Part shown: one piece after another, positions 1 to 5,134 of the stretch
Position numbering within the stretch: the first letter of the stretch is position 1
Layout of the letters: each line of letters starts with the position of its first letter
Assembly (NCBI GenBank): GCA_026991065.1
Contig: JALXCG010000548.1
Coordinates: forward strand, 1 to 5,134
From: JALXCG01 sp026991065 [NCBI: Gemmatimonadota bacterium]
GTDB lineage: Bacteria; GCA-2686955
DNA length: 5,134 nt
Direction of reading: 5' to 3'
The notes under the pieces: generated by a model
What the model was told of the DNA's origin: nothing
Seen by the model: only the letters and a program-made list of their open reading frames with translations
Databases searched by the model: none
Translations under genes and position numbers: made by a program

Positions 1-2131
1 CAGTCTGTTCCGGTCCATCTCCCAGCAGCGAAACGGCCACACCATCAATGACGACGTGTTCGTGAAACACCCCGGACCCAATGTGGATCGTATCACCGTT
101 TGTAGCAACCGCAATCGCCGCGTTAATCGTTGGATAGTCGCCGGGCACATCGAACCGTGCTCCGGGTGTACAGCTCGCTTCCGCCGTCCCGCCGTAGGCC
201 CCGAGATTGGCGCGAGCGCCGTTGGGGACCGGCTCGCTGCCGATCCCGGATGCCGGATCGGCAGCGTCGATACAGGCGGAGAATACGCCCGCCACTCGAC
301 CGACGTTGACCCCATCTTCGTAATAGCCCGCGGGCGACGCTAGATGGAAGTTTCCGCCGGCGGCATCCACATAGTCCGGATCCAGTGAAAAACTCCCCTC
401 TCCCGAGTAGACATCCGCCCAGTCCGGCCCTTGATTTCCCCAGGAACAAGTATAGGAGATCTCTACTGCCACGGCCCCCAGCGCGCGAATTCCCGCCCCG
501 ATGGTGCTATGCGAAACTATTGTGTCGCGGATGGTCAGGTCGGCATCACGGTCCGCATGAATGCCGCCGGTACCACCGCTGCCGTGGCCACCCGCGTTGT
601 AGGCGATAGTGCATCGATCCACAACAACCTGCCCATCCTTCACCCAAATCCCTCCGCCGGAAAGCTCCGACAGATTGTCATGAATGATGCTCCCACGAAT
701 TGTCGGCGAGGCGCGATAGACCGCGATCCCCCCCCCGAACTGAGCCGAGTTACAGTGGCGAACCACTAGATTCTCCAGGAGCGGACTGCACCAATTGCGA
801 ACATAGATCCCGGCACCGTCGGCGCTGCTTCCGCACTCTTCTATGATCAGGTCGGAAACCTCCGGGGAAGCCCCTTCAATCAGCACTCCTCCACCTCGAA
901 CGTTGAAGCCGTTGCGCAGAGTAAACCCCGAGATCCGGGTTCCGGCAGTCTCGCCGCTGTGTGCCCAAATCACACTTCCGCCGCTATCGGCATCAACAAC
1001 CGTAACTTCCGGCCCATCACTGGAGGTCAACTCGACCAACCGCCCACGCATGTCCAGGCTCTCGAAGTAGGTTCCCGGAGCAACAACGATGCGGTCACCA
1101 GCTTGAGCAGTGTCGATCGCGGCCTGGATCGACTCTCCCGGTGAAACCGTTACCACCCGCACGCCATAGTCGTACTCCCGGGCGCCGATATCGATCCGCT
1201 CGCCGCCTCCGGGCGGCGGCAGATCTCCGGGGTCTCCGGCGTCTATGCATGGCGAAGCTTCACTCAAGTCGTGGGAATCAGGGAGAAAGCCGGGATCTTC
1301 GGAGATGCAGCCTTCACCCGCGCTCAGCCCATCGAAATCAAGCGCATTCCCCCATACATCACAATAACGCACAGTCGCCGAGGTGGTTGCGTCGGCCCAC
1401 AATCCACTGCTCGTCGCGTGAACGGCAATCGTGTTGCTCAAGGTGGCGTTGCTGCTGTCCTGAAAAGCACCGTGCGCACCCACAGTAGCTACATTCTGGT
1501 CCAGGGTGCAGTTCAATATCAGCGACGTTCCGCGACTCACCCAGATCCCGCCACCGGTCGCGGCTGAGTTTTCCGAGAAGATCGACCGCTCAACTGTAAG
1601 AGATGCCCGGTAGGCGGCAATTCCACCACCGAAGTCCGTTGCCGTGCAGTTCAGAAACGAACAGGATTCAATGACCGGGCTGCTGGGCCCCAAGGCGTAG
1701 ATTCCACCACCGGAGGTTGCCGCGTTGCAGTCCAGAAACCGCAGGTTCCGCAATGTCGGTTCGGCCCCATTCAGATGGACACCGGCACCGTATTCATAGC
1801 GACCATCGTACAGCGTAAAGCCGTCAAGAACCGACCCGGCGCCCTCTCCGCTCCACATGACAACGCAGGCATCAACGCCACCACCATCGATCCAGGTCGA
1901 ATCCGGCCCCATCGTGCTCTGAACAACAACTGCCCGCCCCTTGAAATTGACCCGCTCAGCATAGGTGCCCGGCTCAACCAGCACTGAATCACCATCGGCC
2001 GCTGCATTGATGGCCGACTGAATCGAGGTGTATTCCACCGGAACCCACAGGCGCGTCGCCCCTGCCGGAACCGCTAGACAGATAACAAGAAGCAGATGCA
2101 GCCAGAGCAAGGAGATTCGAGAACTGAGCAT
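1..2131 (-). CDS. Secreted right-handed parallel beta-helix repeat protein (C-terminus beyond window)
   Basis: The frame stays open from an ATG at 2131 to the left edge: 710 codons and no stop, so the C-terminus is missing. GGAG six bases before the ATG (2141-2138) and a signal peptide fix the start: Arg5, a hydrophobic stretch at about 8-21, and likely cleavage after PAGA (22-25). The mature part is built of tandem modules. Each opens with a conserved block, e.g. YTSIQSAINAAADGD (34-48) then VLVEPGTY, which is typical of pectate-lyase-like/NosD beta-helix proteins. Glycine-rich rungs follow (GGGIY, GGGIA, GGGIW about every 26 residues). Modules close with caps like SPCIDAGDPG (293-302) and DIGAREY (314-320), as in 'choice-of-anchor Q' proteins. 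Module 1 is about 28-325, module 2 about 326-658, and module 3 starts at 659. No catalytic residues are recognisable, so a structural, adhesive or polysaccharide-binding surface role is inferred. The sorting signal, if any, lies outside the window. Confidence 0.9.
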   Translation of the reverse strand, partial: MLSSRISLLWLHLLLVICLAVPAGATRLWVPVEYTSIQSAINAAADGDSVLVEPGTYAERVNFKGRAVVVQSTMGPDSTWIDGGGVDACVVMWSGEGAGSVLDGFTLYDGRYEYGAGVHLNGAEPTLRNLRFLDCNAATSGGGIYALGPSSPVIESCSFLNCTATDFGGGIAAYRASLTVERSIFSENSAATGGGIWVSRGTSLILNCTLDQNVATVGAHGAFQDSSNATLSNTIAVHATSSGLWADATTSATVRYCDVWGNALDFDGLSAGEGCISEDPGFLPDSHDLSEASPCIDAGDPGDLPPPGGGERIDIGAREYDYGVRVVTVSPGESIQAAIDTAQAGDRIVVAPGTYFESLDMRGRLVELTSSDGPEVTVVDADSGGSVIWAHSGETAGTRISGFTLRNGFNVRGGGVLIEGASPEVSDLIIEECGSSADGAGIYVRNWCSPLLENLVVRHCNSAQFGGGIAVYRASPTIRGSIIHDNLSELSGGGIWVKDGQVVVDRCTIAYNAGGHGSGGTGGIHADRDADLTIRDTIVSHSTIGAGIRALGAVAVEISYTCSWGNQGPDWADVYSGEGSFSLDPDYVDAAGGNFHLASPAGYYEDGVNVGRVAGVFSACIDAADPASGIGSEPVPNGARANLGAYGGTAEASCTPGARFDVPGDYPTINAAIAVATNGDTIHIGSGVFHEHVVIDGVAVSLLGDGPEQT
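158..2050 (-). repeat. Two tandem paralogous beta-helix modules inside the surface protein
   Basis: Module 1 (about 2050-1157, residues 28-325) and module 2 (about 1156-158, residues 326-658) share the same order of landmarks. The glycine triplets at residues 115, 141 and 168 recur at 413, 439 and 466, a constant offset of 298; the one at 193 recurs at 492, offset 299. The flanking segments GGGIAAYRAS and GGGIAVYRAS are nearly identical. A third copy begins at 157 (VPGDYPTINAAI) and runs off the window. At DNA level the copies have drifted, so this is an old duplication rather than a fresh one. Confidence 0.8.
728..736 (-). repeat. G9 homopolymer tract within the beta-helix coding sequence
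   Basis: Nine consecutive C on the plus strand read as GGG GGG GGG on the coding strand and encode Gly466-468 of the FGGGIA rung. Equivalent rungs use mixed glycine codons (for example GGT GGT GGA), so the pure run is not required by the protein. Such runs are potential slippage sites. Confidence 0.85.
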
Positions 2132-2165
2132 GGGTGACTCCGGTGCGGCAACGGCGAGTTCATCA

Positions 2166-2350
2166 TGGCATTCCAGGAGCCTGTCGCGCGTTGGCTTTCG
2201 AGCCCCGTGTTCGGGCCTGCTTCGAGATCAAGGCGCTGAGTCCGCAGGAAGGCTGGTTGCCTTTCAAGGACTTGACAGCGCAGAGATCGGAGCAGGGACG
2301 GATGCGGGCGACGTGAAGACAATGCGCGACAGGGTCCTGGGGCACTGCCA
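2166..2350 (+). ncRNA. Candidate structured ncRNA with 6S-like rod and central bubble
   Basis: No credible coding sequence lies here, but the whole stretch folds back on itself. The outer stem pairs 2166-2170 with 2346-2350. It continues as 2171-2198 with 2315-2342, with two mismatches (2179/2334 and 2194/2319) and a 3-nt bulge (2343-2345). An open bubble follows (2199-2215 opposite 2297-2314; its 5' side can form a small CCCG-TGTT-CGGG hairpin). The upper stem consists of 2216-2221 with 2291-2296, 2226-2229 with 2285-2288, 2233-2238 with 2276-2281, 2239-2243 with 2268-2272, and an apical hairpin 2247-2253 with 2259-2265 around loop 2254-2258. Six positions pair as G-U only if the plus strand is transcribed (2171/2342, 2172/2341, 2190/2323, 2198/2315, 2222/2290, 2248/2264); on the minus strand they would be A-C clashes. 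The length of about 185 nt and the closing stem, bubble and apical stem match 6S RNA (ssrS; E. coli 184 nt), which binds RNA polymerase. I see no clear promoter or terminator for it. The structure is well supported by eye; the 6S identity is inference. Confidence 0.55.
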
Positions 2351-2397
2351 ATATCGGGCGCTGAATGGCGGGAATTGACCTGGCTCGCCAAGTGCGC

Positions 2398-2440
2398 AAA
2401 AAAAAGCACCGCGAATCCTGCACCATTTCAGGATCCGCGG
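2398..2440 (-). terminator. Rho-independent terminator downstream of tRNA-Val
   Basis: On the minus strand a 12-bp GC-rich stem (2440-2429 with 2420-2409, one G-U pair at 2435/2414) encloses an 8-nt loop. It is followed after three bases by eight T (2405-2398). The wobble pair and T-run exist only on the minus strand, so the element is directional and ends the tRNA-Val transcript. It also shields the downstream region from read-through. Confidence 0.9.
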
Positions 2441-2477
2441 CGGGCCATTCCAATCATCACCATGGCCACCTCCAGGT

Positions 2478-2552
2478 TGGTGGGCGATCGCGGGATCGAA
2501 CCGCGGACACAGAGCGTGTAAGGCTCCTGCTCTGCCTCTGAGCTAATCGCCC
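2478..2552 (-). tRNA. tRNA-Val (anticodon TAC)
   Basis: All arms can be drawn. The acceptor stem GGGCGAT pairs perfectly with ATCGCCC. The D-arm is GCTC/GAGC with a 7-nt loop, and the anticodon stem is GGAGC/GCTCT with one G-T pair around loop CTTACAC. The anticodon is TAC at 2520-2518. The variable region has five bases, the T-stem is CGCGG/CCGCG and its loop TTCGATC. The discriminator base is A (2481), and the 3' CCA is encoded in the DNA (2480-2478). It reads valine codons GUA/GUG. It stands alone between the larE operon and its own terminator at 2440-2398. Confidence 0.97.
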
Positions 2553-2634
2553 GTCAACCTGTCAAGGCGGGCTGCCGCACTGACACCGAGAGCGGCTGCC
2601 GATTTCACGCAGCGCGGCGGCGCGTCGCCCCGCG

Positions 2635-2663
2635 ATCTTAGCAGGAGTTCGCCATCGCTTGCA
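2635..2663 (-). promoter_or_regulatory. Possible extended -10 promoter for tRNA-Val
   Basis: On the minus strand TGC-TAAGAT (the hexamer occupies 2640-2635) resembles an extended -10 element (TGn plus a hexamer matching TATAAT at four of six). A poor -35 candidate, TGCAAG (2663-2658), lies 17 bp upstream. Transcription would start near 2628, giving a leader of about 75 nt before the tRNA. The rest of 2553-2692 holds only a GC-rich hairpin (2633-2614) without a T-run. Confidence 0.3.
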
Positions 2664-2692
2664 CGCGCGAATGGCTCAGGCAAGGTCCCCGC

Positions 2693-2905
2693 CTACTTCC
2701 GATCCCGGATGCCAAGCAGAATGGCCGCGGGCACCAGGACACAGTAGCCCGCAACCAGAAGCAGTGGCGCAAGCGTGATGGAGCCGCGACCGAGTGCGAG
2801 CCAGCCGGCGATGATGGTCGCCAGGGCCAGGGCGAAGGTCACATAATTGCGGCGATCGAAGGCAAGACCATCGCTCTGCTTTCTCGTTCTTTCGGGCTGG
2901 ACCAT
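2693..2905 (-). CDS. Small two-helix membrane protein, DUF3098-like
   Basis: A 70-residue protein with a charged N-terminus (MVQPERTRKQ) followed by two hydrophobic segments at about 21-38 and 43-65, joined by a short GRGS turn, and a basic end (RDRK). The pattern of FDRRNY before helix 1 and TLAPLLLVAGYCVLVP in helix 2 resembles the small DUF3098-type proteins seen in Bacteroidetes-related bacteria. That match is from memory and not secure. An upstream in-frame ATG at 2917 would add four residues, but it has no Shine-Dalgarno; the second ATG at 2905 has GGAG six bases before it and is preferred. It starts 15 bases after the larE stop and is probably co-transcribed with it. The cellular role is unknown, presumably in the inner membrane. 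Confidence 0.75.
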   Translation of the reverse strand: MVQPERTRKQSDGLAFDRRNYVTFALALATIIAGWLALGRGSITLAPLLLVAGYCVLVPAAILLGIRDRK

Positions 2906-2911
2906 CGTCAA

Positions 2912-2915
2912 CTCC
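2912..2915 (-). promoter_or_regulatory. Shine-Dalgarno GGAG deciding the start of the small membrane protein
   Basis: GGAG at 2915-2912 sits six bases before the ATG at 2905. It overlaps the alternative ATG at 2917, so it can serve only the downstream start. The bases before the ATG at 2917 (the larE stop region) carry no purine-rich site. Confidence 0.55.
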
Positions 2916-2920
2916 ATGGA

Positions 2921-3718
2921 CTAGACAGTACTCACTCGTCCTGAACCGTAACCGTCCAGGTCGATCGTCACAAAGCGAAAACCGAGCGCATGCAGACGCG
3001 CGGAGATCTCTTCACGCAGCGGCGAGGCGAGCAAACGCGCCACCTCGGCCCCGTCGACCTCGATGCGCGCGATCTCCCCGTGGTGACGCACACGCGCTAC
3101 CCGAAAGCCGCGTTCGTGAAGGCAGGCCTCTGCCGCCTCAATCCGTGCCAACTTGGCGGTGGTCACCGGCTGTCCCGCCGGAATTCGGGAGGCCAGGCAA
3201 GGAGCCGCGGGCTTATCCCAATTGGGCAGTCCCGCGTCCCGCGCCAATTGTCGAATCGCTTCCTTGCCGAGTCCGGCCTCCCGCAGCGGGGAGCGCACGC
3301 CCAACTCCGACGCGGCGCGCAACCCCGGACGGTGCCCACCAAGATCATCGAGGTTGGTACCGTCGATCACAGTCCCGGGAAATCCGGCGTTCACCACATC
3401 GCCGATGCAGGTGTACATCTCCAATCGGCAGTGATAGCAACGATCCCCCATGTTGGCGACATAGTCGGGTCGCTCCATCTCGCTGGAGCAAATCAGGCGA
3501 TGCTCCACCCCCATGCCGGCCGCCAGTTCCCGCGCTTCAGCAATCTCCGCCGCGGGCACTGCTGCCGACTGCGTCGTCACCGCGATCACATTCGACCTCC
3601 CCAAGACCTGGACTGCGCGCTGAAGCAAGAAGGTGGAGTCGATGCCGCCACTGAACGCCACGACCACCCGCCCCATCTCCCGCAGAATCCGGTCCAAGCG
3701 AACCGACGGCTCATCCAT
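2921..3718 (-). CDS. larE: LarE-family ATP-dependent sacrificial sulfur transferase
   Basis: A 265-residue cytoplasmic PP-loop enzyme, close to the usual LarE length (276 in Lactiplantibacillus). LarE adenylates the pyridinium dicarboxylate nucleotide and inserts sulfur to build the nickel-pincer nucleotide cofactor of lactate racemase-type enzymes. Seen here: the ATP-binding PP-loop SGGIDST (23-29), RCYHC (93-97), DGTNLDD (119-125), and the hallmark KPAAPCLASRIP (169-180). Cys174 in the last motif aligns with the known sacrificial cysteine (Cys176). With Cys94 and Cys97 there are three candidate active-site cysteines; some LarE enzymes use three cysteines to hold a 4Fe-4S cluster and act catalytically, which may apply here. 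The frame extends 26 codons upstream, but the start at 3718 is chosen: it has GGAGAGG nine bases upstream and removes an Arg/Pro-rich stretch that lies inside the previous gene. Its ATG overlaps the stop of that gene by 8 nt (ATGGATGA), implying translational coupling. No larA, larB or larC is visible. Confidence 0.9.
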   Translation of the reverse strand: MDEPSVRLDRILREMGRVVVAFSGGIDSTFLLQRAVQVLGRSNVIAVTTQSAAVPAAEIAEARELAAGMGVEHRLICSSEMERPDYVANMGDRCYHCRLEMYTCIGDVVNAGFPGTVIDGTNLDDLGGHRPGLRAASELGVRSPLREAGLGKEAIRQLARDAGLPNWDKPAAPCLASRIPAGQPVTTAKLARIEAAEACLHERGFRVARVRHHGEIARIEVDGAEVARLLASPLREEISARLHALGFRFVTIDLDGYGSGRVSTV

Positions 3719-5063
3719 GCACCGGCACCTCTCCAGTACTCTCTTCGGCGGCGACCTCGGCTGCCCCCTCTGCCGCCTCCTCCTGCGGGGGCTCAAGATC
3801 GATGGGCGAGACTCGCCCCTGGTGGATCGTTACCACCTTGGGCGCGGTCACGGTATGCCCCGTGCTGTCGAAGCGCAACCGGCCACAGGTCCCGACAAAG
3901 CCCAGGTCGCCGCTGATCAGAGATCGCAACTCGCTGTTGGACTTCGGCTCCTTGCGCAGGGCAAGAGTCAGGAGACGCGTGCAATCGTAAGCAAACGCCG
4001 CCACCAGATCCGGCGTGCGCCCGGTTGCCCGCCGGTAGTTGCGAACAAAGAAGCGCGTCGCCAGATCCGTTCCGTGGGCATTGAAAGGCACCGCGAACGC
4101 CGCCCCCCCCACATACTGGTCACCGAGTGCGAGCACCGCATCATCTGCCCATCCACTGGCCCCAAGAAGCGCCGCATGCAGATCATGGTAGAGCAGCAGT
4201 GGCGCCAGGCGAACGACGTGGCGACCAGGAATCGGCATAAAGATGCCATCCGGGTGCAGCTCCCGAATCCGCTTCGTCATCGCATCGAATTCAGGAGTGG
4301 AGCCCCCATACCGCTCGGCGCCGATGATGCTCCCCCCCAGAGATTCGAATCGCTCTTGGAAAGCGGCGGCCACGGCATTCCCGTATTCGGTGTTTCCATG
4401 GATCACAGCAACCCGCCGGCAGAGAAAATCGCGCCTCGCGACATCCGCCATGATGCGCCCTTGCGACGCCATCGAGCCGTTGGTTTGAAAGATGTTCGGC
4501 CCAAGGCCCGCGATCCGCGGGTCGGTTGCGACCGGAGCAATCAGCGGTACATCGAGGGCCTCGGCAACCGCCGCAGCCGCTGGCGAAGCACTGCTCAGAA
4601 GCGGGCCGACAATCGCCGACACTCCCTCCTCGCGAATCAGCTCCAGGGCCGCTCGCGCCGCCTGAAACTGGTCGCCGCCGGTGTCCCTGACCACCAACTC
4701 TATGTCACTGGCCGCCGGATCTCCGAGAGCCAAACGGACCGCATCGATCGCTCGTTCACCGAGTTCAGCCCGCCGGCCCGTGAGCGGCAGAAGCAAGCCG
4801 ATCCGTCTCGCCAGCGGAGTCATTTCCGCGGTTACCGCTGGCGCTTCCTCCACATTTGGTGGCGCCGGAGGAGTCTCCTTGGTCACTTCACCGGGTGGCG
4901 CAGAGAGGTCGGGCTGCCCCTGCTGCTCTCCCACCGCCACTTCCAGCGGTGCCGGGGGCGGCGCCATGGAGTGCCGTCCGGCACAAGACGCCAACACCAC
5001 CGCCAGTAAAAAAGGACCGAGAAGCGTACGCAAAAGACAGCGGAGATCTGCTTTCGATGGCAT
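3711..5063 (-). CDS. Lipoprotein with periplasmic-binding-protein fold (LppC/LivK-like)
   Basis: A 450-residue protein. The signal peptide ends in a lipobox LASC with the lipidated cysteine at 27; Ala at +2 would favour the outer membrane if a Lol system is present. A Pro/Glu-rich linker (about 34-82) leads to a type-1 periplasmic-binding domain (about 86-415), opening with RRIGLLLPLTG. Later come IVGPLLSSASPAA, VPLIAPVATDP, a region like VAVIHGNTEYG, and DLVAAFAYDCTRLL near the end. These resemble branched-chain amino-acid binding proteins (Peripla_BP_6) and the LppC/LpoA penicillin-binding-protein activator group. An Ala/Glu-rich tail (about 422-450) follows. No ABC permease or ATPase is adjacent and the protein is tethered by lipid, so an LpoA-like envelope role or ligand sensing is as likely as transport. 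A GGGGAG 11 bases upstream (5080-5075) is a somewhat distant ribosome site. The start lies two bases after the stop of the preceding gene. Confidence 0.8.
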   Translation of the reverse strand: MPSKADLRCLLRTLLGPFLLAVVLASCAGRHSMAPPPAPLEVAVGEQQGQPDLSAPPGEVTKETPPAPPNVEEAPAVTAEMTPLARRIGLLLPLTGRRAELGERAIDAVRLALGDPAASDIELVVRDTGGDQFQAARAALELIREEGVSAIVGPLLSSASPAAAAVAEALDVPLIAPVATDPRIAGLGPNIFQTNGSMASQGRIMADVARRDFLCRRVAVIHGNTEYGNAVAAAFQERFESLGGSIIGAERYGGSTPEFDAMTKRIRELHPDGIFMPIPGRHVVRLAPLLLYHDLHAALLGASGWADDAVLALGDQYVGGAAFAVPFNAHGTDLATRFFVRNYRRATGRTPDLVAAFAYDCTRLLTLALRKEPKSNSELRSLISGDLGFVGTCGRLRFDSTGHTVTAPKVVTIHQGRVSPIDLEPPQEEAAEGAAEVAAEESTGEVPVHG

Positions 5064-5065
5064 CG

Positions 5066-5134
5066 CTACTCATTCTCCCCGCGATCATCCGGTCGCTCAC
5101 CGATGCCGGCATCTTGCGGATTGGCGTTGCGCAT
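5066..5134 (-). CDS. C-terminal end of an unidentified upstream gene
   Basis: From the right edge a frame runs for 22 codons (MRNANPQDAGIGERPDDRGE, then NE) to TAG at 5068-5066, two bases before the lipoprotein start. The hydrophilic, charged residues look like the tail of a longer protein. The ATG exactly at the edge may be internal. The tight spacing, and the lipoprotein's Shine-Dalgarno lying inside this frame, suggest it is the first or an earlier gene of the same operon. Nothing identifies its function. Confidence 0.45.
   Translation of the reverse strand: MRNANPQDAGIGERPDDRGENE

Noticed and set aside
123-449. Minus-strand frame of 108 codons
   Set aside because: It is out of frame within the beta-helix gene, whose own frame is open throughout.
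2173-2340. Inverted repeats as ends of a small mobile element
   Set aside because: The 20-bp arms could suggest a MITE, but pairing continues inward through nested helices, no target duplication is seen, and the G-U pattern fits an RNA better.
2163-2453. Minus-strand frame of 96 codons between the tRNA and the beta-helix gene
   Set aside because: It starts upstream of the terminator hairpin, runs through its T-tract and covers the self-complementary RNA region; the protein has no recognisable pattern.
2614-2633. GC-rich hairpin as terminator of the larE operon
   Set aside because: An 8-bp stem with a bulge but no following T-run, and it sits downstream of the -10-like element; evidence is too thin.
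2990-3916. 308-codon open frame on the plus strand
   Set aside because: It is antisense to larE, which carries unmistakable PP-loop and PCLAS motifs; the composition is that of a mirror frame.
3633-5009. 458-codon open frame on the plus strand
   Set aside because: It lies opposite the lipoprotein gene, is rich in Arg/His/Pro as mirror frames in GC-rich DNA are, and has no recognisable motif. The minus-strand frame has a lipobox and domain motifs.

Overview
The window is GC-rich bacterial DNA with nearly all genes on the minus strand. The cues are a modular beta-helix surface protein with 'choice-of-anchor Q'-style end caps, a lipoprotein with a clean lipobox, and a CCA-encoding tRNA. They suggest a Gram-negative lineage such as the FCB-related or Eisenbacteria/Krumholzibacteriota-type phyla. 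That placement is inference from protein style; there is no phylogenetic marker here.

Layout, read in the minus-strand direction from the right edge. (1) 5134-5066: the last codons of an unidentified gene. (2) 5063-3711: a lipoprotein with a type-1 periplasmic-binding fold, resembling LppC/LpoA or LivK. (3) 3718-2921: a LarE-family PP-loop sulfur transferase that overlaps the previous gene by 8 nt. (4) 2905-2693: a 70-residue protein with two membrane segments. These four are tightly packed and look like one operon. (5) 2552-2478: tRNA-Val(TAC), with a possible extended -10 promoter about 80 bp upstream and a strong rho-independent terminator at 2440-2398. (6) 2166-2350: a region with no credible gene that folds into a long rod with a central bubble. 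Wobble pairs favour transcription on the plus strand, and the architecture and length resemble 6S RNA. (7) 2131-1: a large secreted right-handed beta-helix protein, open for 710 codons to the left edge and missing its C-terminus.

The genes fall into three functional blocks. The first is an envelope/sulfur-transfer operon whose members have no obvious shared pathway. In particular no LarA, LarB or LarC is visible beside LarE. The second is the tRNA unit with its own terminator. The third is a surface-protein gene whose 5' side abuts the putative structured RNA. The most interesting item is the structured RNA, followed by the exact internal duplication in the beta-helix protein.
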